Source: Acidimicrobiales bacterium
GTDB taxonomy: Bacteria; Actinomycetota; Acidimicrobiia; Acidimicrobiales; MedAcidi-G1
Assembly: GCA_016845305.1 (NCBI GenBank)
Contig: JAERSW010000021.1
Coordinates: forward strand, 1-34,655
DNA: 34,655 nt
Direction: 5' to 3'
The notes below the pieces were generated by a model. It searched no databases, was not told the origin of the DNA, and saw nothing but the letters and a program-made list of their open reading frames with translations. The translations under genes were made by a program, and so were the position numbers. Shown piece after piece: positions 22,389-30,998 of the stretch; the first letter of the stretch is position 1; each line of letters opens with the position of its first letter.

Positions 22389-24854
22389 CTAGCGGCGGCG
22401 TCGACGACCGCCTCCACCGCCACCACCGCCGCGGTTGGCGGGGGCGGCGGCGCCCAGGTCGCCGTGGACCGTCTCGAGCTCGGCCTTGAAGGCGTCCTCG
22501 AAGCTGGCCTCGACCGGAACCGCGTCGCCACCACCGTTGGAGGCGGGGGCCTCGTCGGCACCGGCGTCATCGGCGTCATCACCGGCGTCGTCGACCTCGG
22601 CCACGGGGGCCTCGTCGGCGGCGGCGTCGTCGGCCGGAGCCGCCTCGGCAGCCGGGGCCGCATCGGCGTCGTCGCCCTTGGCGGGCACGTCACCGGCCGG
22701 CTTCAGCGAGATCTTGCCGTTGGGGTCGACGTCCTCGACGACCACCGAGATGGGCTGGCCCAGCTCGAGCACGTCCTCGACCTTGTCGATGCGCTTGCCG
22801 CCACCCAGCTTCGAGATGTGCACGAGGCCGTCGCGGCCGGGGAGGATGCTGACGAAGGCGCCGAACTTGGTGATGTTCACCACGCGGCCCTCGTAGACGG
22901 CACCGACCTCGGCGGTCGGCGGATCCACGATCAGCATGACCTGGCGCTTGGCCTCGGCCACCTTGTCGCGGTCCGGCGAGGCGATCGACACGATGCCGAC
23001 CATGCCGTCGTCGTCGACGCTGATGTCGGCGCCGGTCTCGGCCTGAATGGTGTTGATCATCTTGCCCTTCGGGCCGATGACCTCGCCGATCTTCTCGACC
23101 GGGATCTCGAAGGCCTCGATCTTCGGGGCGTTCTCGCCGACGTCCTCGCGCGGGGCGGGGATGGCGTCAGCCATGACGTCCAGGATGGCCAGACGGGCCT
23201 CCTTGGCCTGGTTCAGCGCGCCGGCCAGGACGTCGGCCGGGATGCCGTCGATCTTGGTGTCGAGCTGCAGGGCGGTCACGAACTCGGACGTGCCGGCCAC
23301 CTTGAAGTCCATGTCGCCGAAGGCGTCCTCGGCGCCGAGGATGTCGGTCAGGGTGACGTACTCGCCGTCCTTGACCACGAGGCCCATGGCGATGCCGGCC
23401 ACCGGGGCCTTGATCGGCACGCCGGCGTCCATCATCGAGAGGCTCGACGAGCAGACCGAGCCCATCGAGCTCGAGCCGTTGGACCCCAGCACCTCCGACA
23501 CGAGGCGCAGCGTGTACGGGAACTCCTCGAAGCTCGGGACGATCGGGAAAAGGGCCCGCTCGGCGAGCGCACCGTGGCCGATCTCGCGGCGCTTCGGGCC
23601 CCGCATGAAGCCGGTCTCGCCGGTCGAGAAGGGCGGGAAGTTGTAGTGGTGCATGAACCGCTTGCGGTCGACGGGGTCGATGCCGTCGATCATCTGGTCC
23701 ATGCGGCCGGTGCCCAGGGTGGTGAAGTTCAGCACCTGGGTCTCGCCCCGCTGGAACAGGCCGGAGCCGTGCGCCGTGGGGACGACCTGGACCTCGGACG
23801 AGACGGGCCGCAGGTCGCTGGTGCCACGACCGTCGATGCGGACGCCCTCGGCGACGATGCGGGACCGCACCGCCTCCTTGGTGAGCGAGCGGATGGCGCC
23901 GCCGATCTGGCGATCGGCGTTGTCCACGTCGGCGAACTGCGGGAGCAGCTCGGCGACCAGCTCGGCCTTCAGGGCCGCCTCGGCATCCTGGCGCTCGGTC
24001 TTGTCGGCGATGGTCTGCGTGGCGGCGATCCGCTCCGCACCGGCCGCCTGGACCGCGTCGAACACCTCGGGGGTGTAGTCGATGGACACCTCGTAGGCCA
24101 TGGTCTCCGGCGCACCCACGGCGGCGACCAGCTCCTGCTGGAGCTCGATGGCCTCGCGGATGTACTGCTTGGAGAAGTCCAGGCCACCGGCCAGGACGGC
24201 CTCGTCGACCATCGGGGCGCCGGCCTCGTACACGTCGCAGGTGGCCTCGGTGCCGCCGGCCTCGACCATCATCACGGCGACGTCGCCGTCGTCGAGCAGG
24301 CGACCGGCCACGACCATCTCGAAGGCCGACTCGCTGCCCTCCTCGTAGGTCGGGTGCGGGATCCACTCACCGGCGGCCGACCAGGCGATGCGCACGGCGC
24401 CCACGGGGCCGTCGAACGGGATGCCCGACAGCATGAGGGCCGCCGAGGCGCCGTTGAGGGCCAGGACGTCGTGGGGGTTCTCCATGTCGGCGCCCATCAC
24501 GGTGCCCACGATGTGGACCTCGTTGCGGAAGCCGTCCGGGAACATCGGCCGCAGCGGGCGGTCGATGAGGCGGCAGGTCAGGATCGCCGACTCCGGCGCC
24601 CGACCCTCACGGCGGAAGAACGAGCCGGGGATCTTGCCGGCGGCGTACATCCGCTCCTCGATGTCGACGGTGAGGGGGAAGAAGTCCGCCCCGGGGCGGG
24701 GGGACTTGGCGCCGGTGGCGGTCACCAGCACCGTCGAACGGCCGATCTGGGCCATGACGGCCCCGCCGGCCAGACCGGCCAGGCGGCCGGTCTCGAACGA
24801 CATGGTCTTGTCGGTCCCGCTGAACGTGCGGGCGACGGTGGTTGCTTCAGTCAT
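22389..24854 (-). CDS. pnp: Polyribonucleotide nucleotidyltransferase (PNPase)
   Basis: Phosphorolytic 3'-5' exoribonuclease of mRNA decay; 821 aa. Two RNase PH-like domains: the first includes FFRREGRAPE and RLIDRPLRPMFP, the second HGSGLFQRGETQVLN and the LGAEDAFGDMDFKVAGT aspartate block. A KH domain (about 582-650, GPKGKMI) and an S1 domain (about 651-720, GAFVSILPGRDGLVHISKLG) follow. The tail from 721 to 821 is unusual: a long Ala/Asp/Glu-rich stretch, a short predicted helix (FEDAFKAELETVHGD) and a Gly-then-Arg terminus. The ATG at 24854 has a purine-rich Shine-Dalgarno (GAGAAGAGAGAAG). Lies downstream of rpsO, as in most bacteria. Confidence 0.97.
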   Translation of the reverse strand: MTEATTVARTFSGTDKTMSFETGRLAGLAGGAVMAQIGRSTVLVTATGAKSPRPGADFFPLTVDIEERMYAAGKIPGSFFRREGRAPESAILTCRLIDRPLRPMFPDGFRNEVHIVGTVMGADMENPHDVLALNGASAALMLSGIPFDGPVGAVRIAWSAAGEWIPHPTYEEGSESAFEMVVAGRLLDDGDVAVMMVEAGGTEATCDVYEAGAPMVDEAVLAGGLDFSKQYIREAIELQQELVAAVGAPETMAYEVSIDYTPEVFDAVQAAGAERIAATQTIADKTERQDAEAALKAELVAELLPQFADVDNADRQIGGAIRSLTKEAVRSRIVAEGVRIDGRGTSDLRPVSSEVQVVPTAHGSGLFQRGETQVLNFTTLGTGRMDQMIDGIDPVDRKRFMHHYNFPPFSTGETGFMRGPKRREIGHGALAERALFPIVPSFEEFPYTLRLVSEVLGSNGSSSMGSVCSSSLSMMDAGVPIKAPVAGIAMGLVVKDGEYVTLTDILGAEDAFGDMDFKVAGTSEFVTALQLDTKIDGIPADVLAGALNQAKEARLAILDVMADAIPAPREDVGENAPKIEAFEIPVEKIGEVIGPKGKMINTIQAETGADISVDDDGMVGIVSIASPDRDKVAEAKRQVMLIVDPPTAEVGAVYEGRVVNITKFGAFVSILPGRDGLVHISKLGGGKRIDKVEDVLELGQPISVVVEDVDPNGKISLKPAGDVPAKGDDADAAPAAEAAPADDAAADEAPVAEVDDAGDDADDAGADEAPASNGGGDAVPVEASFEDAFKAELETVHGDLGAAAPANRGGGGGGGGRRRRR

Positions 24855-24873
24855 GCTTCTCTCTTCTCGTTGC

Positions 24874-24896
24874 CCGCCCGGAACGACTCCGGGCGG
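24874..24896 (-). promoter_or_regulatory. Stem-loop in the pnp leader
   Basis: CCGCCCGGA / TCCGGGCGG perfect 9-bp stem with a 5-nt loop, 19 nt upstream of the pnp ATG. Position is reminiscent of the E. coli pnp leader stem used for RNase III/PNPase autoregulation; function here is inferred. Confidence 0.5.
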
Positions 24897-25001
24897 TTCG
24901 ATGGCCGCGTCTCGGCGGCCCGCCGGGTTCCGGGCGCGTGGCACGGATCGGCGTTCATCGATCTGGTTGTCGGTCCCGTGGTTCCGGTCGCCGACGCGAA
25001 C

Positions 25002-25023
25002 CGGGCGGCCCGTGGGCCGCCCG
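25002..25023 (-). terminator. rpsO terminator hairpin
   Basis: CGGGCGGCCC / GGGCCGCCCG perfect 10-bp arms with a 2-nt centre, beginning 15 nt after the rpsO stop. No U-tract. It separates rpsO from pnp and probably allows partial read-through. Confidence 0.7.
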
Positions 25024-25038
25024 ATGGTTGATTCCGAC

Positions 25039-25308
25039 CTAGCGACGCAGGCCCAGCTTGGCGATGATCGCCCGGTAGCGCTCGACGTCGTTCTTCTTGA
25101 CGTAGTCGAGCATCCGCCGGCGGCGACCCACCAGCATCAACAGGCCCCGCCGGCTGTGATGGTCCTTCTTGTGGACCTTCAGGTGCTCGGTCAGGTGGTT
25201 GATGCGGTCGCTGAGCAGCGCGATCTGCACCTCGGGAGAACCGGTGTCGGTCTCGTGCAGTCGGTTGGACTCGATGGTGTCGCCCTTGGGCGGCAGGTTG
25301 GTCGGCAT
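25039..25308 (-). CDS. rpsO: 30S ribosomal protein S15
   Basis: 89 aa, the standard S15 length, with the family signature [15 protein letters not shown] and the 16S rRNA-binding block [19 protein letters not shown]. It binds the central domain of 16S rRNA early in 30S assembly. The ATG at 25308 has GAGGTT just upstream. The open frame extends far upstream without any similarity, so this start is the only sensible one. Followed by a strong hairpin and then pnp. Confidence 0.98.
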   Translation of the reverse strand: MPTNLPPKGDTIESNRLHETDTGSPEVQIALLSDRINHLTEHLKVHKKDHHSRRGLLMLVGRRRRMLDYVKKNDVERYRAIIAKLGLRR

Positions 25309-25461
25309 CGGAACCTCGGGTGTCGGACCCGGCCTCGTGGTGCGCTGTGCGCCACCGGAAGCCATACGGAGGGCCGGAGGTGTTCGATTCCGACCCTGGA
25401 CGACCCGGTCGGGGCGTCCTCGGCGGTACAGGGTACCGGTGGTCGGGCGTAATCTCACCCC
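25309..25461. other. Divergent intergenic region rpsO / first VOC gene
   Basis: 153 bp between divergent genes. It holds the -10 box of the plus-strand VOC gene and a small inverted repeat CGGTAC-AGG-GTACCG at 25424-25438 that could be an operator. A minus-strand TACCCT overlapping this repeat could be the rpsO -10, which would give a leader of about 120 nt. No other gene is seen. Confidence 0.4.
25450..25455 (+). promoter_or_regulatory. Putative leaderless -10 box of the first VOC gene
   Basis: TAATCT ends 6 nt before the GTG start; spacer cacccc has no ribosome site. The best match to a TATAAT-like element among the leaderless boxes here. Confidence 0.6.
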
Positions 25462-25926
25462 GTGGCACCTCCCGAGACGCCGCCGGGGGCCGGCACCGCC
25501 CGGTTCACCCACGTGGCGCTCCCCTGCCACGACCTGGACGCCACCATCGCCTGGTACGAAGCGCACACGCCGCTGCGGGCCTTCCACCGCCGGGTCGACG
25601 TGGACGCCGAGGTCGCCTGGCTCGCTGAGGGACCGGGTCTCGGCGACGGTACCGCCAACCCGGTGGGGATCGTGGTGGTGCAGACGTTCGTCGACCGGGA
25701 CGCCGGCGTGCCCCTGCCGACCCTGACCCCGTTCGCCCACCTGGGCTTCGATGTCGACGACCCCGCCGAGGTGGACGCCGCGGCCGAACGGGGCCGGGCG
25801 GCGGGCTGCCTGCACTGGGAGCCGACCGACCACCCGCCGCCGGTGGGCTACCTGTGCGCCCTCGTCGACCCCGACGGCAACGTCGTCGAGTTCAGCCACG
25901 GCCAGGGCCTGGGGCCACCCGACTGA
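25462..25926 (+). CDS. VOC-fold (glyoxalase/dioxygenase-like) protein, copy 1
   Basis: 154 aa in the vicinal-oxygen-chelate superfamily, two beta-alpha-beta-beta-beta modules in one chain. Probable metal ligands: H17 ([18 protein letters not shown]), H93 ([10 protein letters not shown]) and E143 ([12 protein letters not shown]). The superfamily covers glyoxalase I, ring-cleaving dioxygenases, epimerases and drug-binding proteins; substrate cannot be assigned. GTG start fixed by the -10 box. A close paralogue follows 44 bp downstream with its own promoter; both share WYEAHTPL and [13 protein letters not shown] blocks. The pair is inserted, in opposite orientation, between rpsO and the riboflavin genes. 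Confidence 0.88.
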   Translation: MAPPETPPGAGTARFTHVALPCHDLDATIAWYEAHTPLRAFHRRVDVDAEVAWLAEGPGLGDGTANPVGIVVVQTFVDRDAGVPLPTLTPFAHLGFDVDDPAEVDAAAERGRAAGCLHWEPTDHPPPVGYLCALVDPDGNVVEFSHGQGLGPPD

Positions 25927-25958
25927 ACGGTCCACCTGCGGGCACCCCTCCGACGGCC

Positions 25959-25964
25959 TACGGT
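25959..25964 (+). promoter_or_regulatory. Putative leaderless -10 box of the second VOC gene
   Basis: TACGGT ends 6 nt before the ATG, in the 44-bp gap after copy 1. Suggests separate transcription of the two paralogues. Confidence 0.5.
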
Positions 25965-25970
25965 CGGGCC

Positions 25971-26399
25971 ATGGCAACCGTCTTCACCCACATCGGACTC
26001 CCCGTCGACGACCTGGACCGGTCGATCGCCTGGTACGAGGCGCACACCCCGCTCACCCTGCGCGACCGCGACACCTTCCCGGGCCTGGGCGAGGTGGCGG
26101 CCATGGCCGAGGACGACGAGTCGGCCTACATCGGCCTCGTGCAGTCGGACCAGGACAAGGCGGCCACGCCCATGCTGGTCGGCAACCCGATCGCCCACAT
26201 CGGCATCGAGTTGGCGGACCGCGCCGCGGTGGACGCCGCGGCCGAACGGGGCCGGGAGGCCGGCTGCCTGCGCTTCGGCCCCGTCGAACTACCGAAGGTC
26301 GGCTACTTCTGCTTCCTCGACGATCCGGACGGCAACCAGGTCGAGGTGGGCGTCGGCCAGAGCCAGTCGGCCAGCCGGCGGCTCCGCGGCCTCGACTGA
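25971..26399 (+). CDS. VOC-fold (glyoxalase/dioxygenase-like) protein, copy 2
   Basis: 142 aa paralogue of the preceding gene. Likely metal triad H7 ([18 protein letters not shown]), H76 (IAHIGIEL) and E125 ([12 protein letters not shown]). It differs in the loop after WYEAHTPL and in the middle ([14 protein letters not shown]), so the ligand may differ. A stretch of about 29 nt is identical at DNA level between the copies (near 25770-25798 and 26228-26256), including silent positions. Convergent with ribH, with a small hairpin between them. Function unknown. Confidence 0.88.
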   Translation: MATVFTHIGLPVDDLDRSIAWYEAHTPLTLRDRDTFPGLGEVAAMAEDDESAYIGLVQSDQDKAATPMLVGNPIAHIGIELADRAAVDAAAERGREAGCLRFGPVELPKVGYFCFLDDPDGNQVEVGVGQSQSASRRLRGLD

Positions 26400-26404
26400 G
26401 ATCC

Positions 26405-26419
26405 GGGCCCGTCAGGCCC
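26405..26419. terminator. Small hairpin between VOC copy 2 and ribH
   Basis: GGGCC / GGCCC arms with a 5-nt loop in the 40-bp convergent gap; weak candidate for a bidirectional terminator. Confidence 0.3.
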
Positions 26420-26443
26420 GCGTCGTCAGGCCCGCGTCGTCAG
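26411..26443. repeat. 14-bp tandem repeat at the ribH end
   Basis: GTCAGGCCCGCGTC occurs twice in a row plus a partial third copy GTCAG that contains the ribH stop. Each copy carries a minus-strand TGA; the 14-bp period puts them in three different frames. Confidence 0.85.
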
Positions 26444-26903
26444 CCCCGGAGGGCGGCCAGCAGGCGGGCCATCTCGACGGCGGCGTCCGCGCAGTCGGCG
26501 CCCTTGTCGCCCCGATCCACGTCGGCCCGCTCCATGGCCTGCTCGACGGTGTCGGTGGTCAGAACCCCGAACACCACCGGCACCCCGGTGTCGTGGCCGG
26601 TGCGCATGATCCCCGAGGCGGCCTCGCCGGCCACGTAGTCGAAGTGCGGGGTCTCGCCCCGGATCACCGCGCCGAGGCACACCACGGCGTCGTAGCGGCC
26701 CGACTCGGCCATGGCCCTCGCGGCCAGCGGCACCTCGAAGGCTCCGGCCACCCACGCCAGGTCGACGTCGTCGTCGGCCACGCCCATGGCCACCAGGCGG
26801 GCCCGGGCACCCTCGACCAGGTTGGTGGACACGAAGTCGTTGAAGCGGCCGGCCACGAGGCCGACCCGCAGGCCGGTGCCGTCCAGCGGCGCGTCGATGG
26901 TGT

Positions 26904-26907
<4 letters not shown>
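26440..26907 (-). CDS. ribH: 6,7-dimethyl-8-ribityllumazine synthase
   Basis: Penultimate enzyme of riboflavin synthesis; joins the butanone phosphate made by RibB to the pyrimidine dione. 155 aa, normal length. Substrate motifs: AGRFNDFVSTNL, the GAFEVPLA loop, and GAVIRGETPHFDYV with catalytic H88. The ATG overlaps the ribBA stop (ATGA), so it is translationally coupled as the last gene of ribE-ribBA-ribH under the FMN riboswitch. Usually forms 60-mers or pentamers; which one cannot be told here. Confidence 0.97.
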
Positions 26908-28162
<1,255 letters not shown>

Positions 28163-28163
<1 letters not shown>

Positions 28164-28840
28164 CAGCCGGCCCCTTTCTCCTCGGACTCGATCTGGGTGG
28201 GTCCCCCCGTCGGGGCGGGAACGGTGGCGGGGATCCGCCCGGCGGCCAGGAGGCCGGCCACGTAGCGGGCGATGACGTCGGCCTCGACGTTGATCCGGTC
28301 GCCGGGGCTCCGGCGGCCGAACGTCGTGACCTCGAGGGTGTGTGGGATCAGGGCCACGTCGAACGTGCCCGTCCCCGGCGTCGGGTCCACCGACGCCACG
28401 GTGAGGCTGGTGCCGTCGAGGGTCACCGAGCCCTTCTCCACCACCTGGCCGGCCAGCTCGTCGGGCAGGCGGAAGGTCAGGCGACGGGACCCGTCGGACT
28501 GGTCGGCCACGGCCGCCACCTCGGTGACGGTGTCGACGTGGCCCTGCACGACGTGGCCGCCGAAGCGACCGTCGGCGGCCAGGGGGCGCTCCAGGTTCAC
28601 CGGGTCACCCTCCACAAGGTCGCCGACCGTGGTGCGGTCCAGGGTCTCGGGCACGGCGTCGACGGCGAACCAGCCGTCCCCCCACTCGACCACGGTCAGG
28701 CAGCAGCCGTTGACGGCGATGGAGGCCCCGAGGGTGACGTCGTCGAGCACGGTGGAGGCGTCGACCACCAGCCGGCGACCGTCGCCGACCGCGTCGACCG
28801 AGCGCACCGCGCCCAGTTCCTCGACGATCCCCGTGAACAT
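28163..28840 (-). CDS. ribE: Riboflavin synthase alpha chain
   Basis: Dismutates two lumazines into riboflavin. 225 aa with two homologous lumazine-binding barrels: MFTGIVEELG, NGCCLTV and GRFGGHVVQGHVD mark the first and its junction; GTSLTVASV in the second repeats the pattern. The C-terminal extension (IPATVPAPTGGP) is flexible-looking. The ATG at 28840 is preceded by a weak Shine-Dalgarno region (GGGCACGGGACGG). This first gene after the FMN riboswitch is the direct target of the proposed expression platform. The gene is named ribE or ribC depending on organism. Confidence 0.96.
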
Positions 28841-28845
28841 CCGTC

Positions 28846-28944
28846 CCGTGCCCTTCCGCTGGTCGCCCCGGGGAGGGGCGACGGGAGCCGACGGGACCCG
28901 GCCGACCACGCGGGACCGACGACGGGCACGGCCCCGAGGGCCGT
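28846..28944 (-). promoter_or_regulatory. Expression platform between FMN aptamer and ribE (candidate)
   Basis: Three elements: hairpin 28928-28944 (ACGGCCC / GGGCCGT, 3-nt loop), hairpin 28862-28882 (GTCGCCCC / GGGGCGAC, 5-nt loop), and an 8-nt segment CCGTGCCC (28931-28924) that is exactly complementary to GGGCACGG in the ribE ribosome site (28853-28846). The first hairpin and the long-range pairing share four bases and exclude one another, which suggests a translational switch. Confidence 0.5.
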
Positions 28945-28978
28945 CCGGTCGGTCCGCGGCACGGCGACCGCATCCGAC

Positions 28979-29135
28979 GTCCTCTCCCATCCGGACTGTG
29001 ACCGTCGGCCCAGGACTCGCACCTGGTCGGCCCCGACGGACGACCGTCGCGAGCGACGGGACCGCCGGGGTTCGCGGGCTGCATCGGCCGGAACCGACTC
29101 ACCGCCGGTCGGGACTTCCACCCAACCCCGAGGAC
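28979..29135 (-). ncRNA. FMN riboswitch (RFN element)
   Basis: About 157 nt on the minus strand with the conserved RFN blocks in order: GGGTGGAAGTCCCGACCGGC, then CGGTGAGTCGG, then AGCCCGCGA, a variable P-arm, CAGGTGCGAGTCCTGGGCCG, and ACAGTCCGGATGGGAGAGGA. The closing P1 stem pairs GTCCTC (29135-29130) with GAGGAC (28984-28979). It senses FMN and represses the downstream ribE-ribBA-ribH operon. The upstream TauE/SafE gene is not under its control. Confidence 0.97.
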
Positions 29136-29150
29136 TCTGTTGTGCCCGGC

Positions 29151-29156
29151 AGCGTA
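29151..29156 (-). promoter_or_regulatory. Putative -10 box of the riboflavin operon
   Basis: TACGCT, identical to the recA -10, about 15 nt before the riboswitch 5' stem. A possible -35 (TTGGGC) lies 19 nt upstream, so a start near 29145 is predicted. The position fits transcription beginning just before the aptamer. Confidence 0.45.
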
Positions 29157-29216
29157 CCGGCACCCCCGGTCCGGCGCCCAACAGACTGGTGGGACCGGTG
29201 CGCCCAGGAGAGGCCC

Positions 29217-29951
29217 CTAGTAGAGGCCGAGCAGGCGACCCGACAGGGCGAGGACGGCGACGGCCATCACCGGTCGCACCACCCGCTCGCCGCCCCGGAC
29301 CGTGAAGCGGGCGCCGACCGCCCCACCGACGGCGAACCCGGCGGCCAGCACCAGCGCCGGCCCCCAGTCGACCCGACCCCCGACGATGAAGACGGGTAGG
29401 GCGGTGAGGGTCACGGCCAGGATGACCACCACCTTCACGCTGTTGGCCACCACCACGTCCATGCCCGACCGGGTCAGGACCATGGCCAGGATCAGCCCGA
29501 TCCCGGCCTGGAACGCCCCTCCGTAGAGCCCGACGCCCAGGAAGACCAGGGCGGCCACGGGTCCCGACCAGGGTCGATCCGCTGCGGCCACCCGTGGCGG
29601 GCGGAGCGACAGCAGCAGCAGGGGCACCATGACGACGCCGAAGGCCCGCTCGAAGGCCTCGGCATCCAGCCGCGACACGAGCAGAGAACCGAGAAGGGAT
29701 CCGACCACCACCGGCACCAGCACGGGCAGCACCCGGGACATCCCCGAGACGCCCATGCGCCGGAAGGCGGTGGCCGCCGAGGCGTTGGAGGTGAGGATCC
29801 CCACCCGGTTGGACCCGTTGGCCACGTCGCCCGGCACCCCGGCCAGCACCAGCAACGGGACGGTGAGCAGCGATCCGCCACCGGCCATGGTGTTCACGCA
29901 ACCGGCGAACAGGCCGCCACCGACCAGCAGGAGGACGTCGAGGGCGTCCAC
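29217..29951 (-). CDS. TauE/SafE-family membrane transport protein
   Basis: 244 aa, about seven to eight hydrophobic segments, with the TauE/SafE N-terminal block GGGLFAGCVNTMAGGGSLLTVP and the repeated GAFQAGIGLILAMVL in the second half. Family members are proposed exporters of sulfite, sulfoacetate or other anions; substrate is not predictable. Start: GTG at 29951 with a strong GGAGGGGAG ribosome site 9 nt upstream, 34 bp after the ribF stop, so probably co-transcribed with ribF. The stop is followed by 81 bp containing the riboflavin-operon promoter. Confidence 0.9.
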   Translation of the reverse strand: MDALDVLLLVGGGLFAGCVNTMAGGGSLLTVPLLVLAGVPGDVANGSNRVGILTSNASAATAFRRMGVSGMSRVLPVLVPVVVGSLLGSLLVSRLDAEAFERAFGVVMVPLLLLSLRPPRVAAADRPWSGPVAALVFLGVGLYGGAFQAGIGLILAMVLTRSGMDVVVANSVKVVVILAVTLTALPVFIVGGRVDWGPALVLAAGFAVGGAVGARFTVRGGERVVRPVMAVAVLALSGRLLGLY

Positions 29952-29985
29952 GGCGTCGGCTCTCCCCTCCGGCCCGGCGATCCGG

Positions 29986-30951
29986 TCAGGCCAGCGCGGC
30001 GCGGGCGTCGGCCACGTCGCGGTGCAGCTGCTCGACCAGGGCGTCAAGGCCGTCGAAGGACTGCTGGCCCCGCAGGCGGCGCACGAACCGGACCCGGGCC
30101 TCCTCGCCGTACAGGTCCGGGCCTCCGGACCCGGGCCCGCCCACGTCGAGCAGGTGGGCTTCGAGCAGCAGGGCGCCGTCGTCGTAGAAGTGGGGGCGGG
30201 TGCCCAGCGAGATCGCGGTGGCGTGGACCGTCCCGTCGGGCCGCTCGTACCAGCCGGCGTACACGGCGTCCTCCGGCAGGAGGATCGCGGGGTCGACGCG
30301 CACGTTGGCCGTCGGGAACCCCAGCTCCCGGCCCCGCCGGTCGCCCCCACCGACCACGCCGCGGACCTCGTACGGGCGGCCCAGCATGGCGTTGGCCCGC
30401 TCCAGGTCGCCGCGGGCCAGGGCCCGGCGGATGAACGTCGACGAGACCTGCTCGTGGTCCCGGGCCGGCGAGCCGTCGGGACCGACCAGGCCCAGGCCCA
30501 GCACCTCGAAGCCCAGGTCGTCGCCCATCTCCCGCAACAGGGCCACGTTGCCGTGGCGCTGGTGGCCGAAGTGGAAGTCCTCCCCCACCACGACGACCGC
30601 CGCACCCACGCAGTCCACCAGCACGGTGCGCACGAACTCCTCGGCCGACTCCATGGCCCGGACCTCGTCGAACGGGACCTCCATGGTCAGGTCCACCCCG
30701 GTGGTGGCCAACTGCTCGAGCTTCTGGCCGGGGTCGGTCAGGAGCAGCGGCGCCGACTCCGGGCGGACCACGCTGGCCGGGTGCCGGTCGAAGGTGACGA
30801 CGGCCGAGGCCAGGTCCCGCTCGGCGGCCAGCCGGCGCACCTCGGCGATCACCGTCCGGTGGCCGGTGTGGACCCCGTCGTAGGCGCCGATGGTGATGGC
30901 CGTGCGCGGCGACCCGGGGTCCCGGGGGACGACGTCTCGACGGATCTCCAC
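29986..30951 (-). CDS. ribF: Bifunctional riboflavin kinase / FAD synthetase
   Basis: Converts riboflavin to FMN and then FAD; 321 aa, typical. The N-terminal FMN adenylyltransferase domain has GAYDGVHTGH at 22-31 (nucleotidyltransferase HxGH), GEDFHFG 123-129 and STFIR 171-175. The C-terminal flavokinase domain has GRELGFPTAN at 207-216 for ATP/Mg binding and a later LEAHLLD segment with the catalytic-type glutamate. GTG start at 30951, preceded by TAGCCT and the spacer seen at dapD. Lies between truB and the TauE/SafE gene; truB-ribF-rpsO neighbourhood is conserved in Actinomycetota. Confidence 0.96.
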   Translation of the reverse strand: MEIRRDVVPRDPGSPRTAITIGAYDGVHTGHRTVIAEVRRLAAERDLASAVVTFDRHPASVVRPESAPLLLTDPGQKLEQLATTGVDLTMEVPFDEVRAMESAEEFVRTVLVDCVGAAVVVVGEDFHFGHQRHGNVALLREMGDDLGFEVLGLGLVGPDGSPARDHEQVSSTFIRRALARGDLERANAMLGRPYEVRGVVGGGDRRGRELGFPTANVRVDPAILLPEDAVYAGWYERPDGTVHATAISLGTRPHFYDDGALLLEAHLLDVGGPGSGGPDLYGEEARVRFVRRLRGQQSFDGLDALVEQLHRDVADARAALA

Positions 30952-30958
30952 GGCGGCG

Positions 30959-30964
30959 AGGCTA
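30959..30964 (-). promoter_or_regulatory. Putative leaderless -10 box of ribF
   Basis: TAGCCT ends 7 nt before the ribF GTG with spacer cgccgcc, identical to the dapD arrangement. It lies 12 nt beyond the truB hairpin. Confidence 0.6.
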
Positions 30965-30976
30965 CCCAGCGGTCGG

Positions 30977-30998
30977 GACCGCCTCGGAGGCGGCGGTC
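30977..30998 (-). terminator. truB terminator hairpin overlapping its stop
   Basis: GACCGCC / GGCGGTC perfect 7-bp arms with an 8-nt loop; the first arm includes two bases of the truB TGA. No U-tract. Confidence 0.55.

Noticed and set aside
22107-25031. Very long plus-strand open frame (over 970 codons) opposite pnp
   Set aside because: It is antisense to pnp and the M16 start; the translation is His/Gly/Val/Asp-rich with no domain, as expected when GC-rich third positions remove stops. The minus-strand proteins are unmistakable.
29217-29951. TauE/SafE gene as a target of the FMN riboswitch
   Set aside because: The aptamer is downstream of this gene on the same strand, so it cannot be in its leader.
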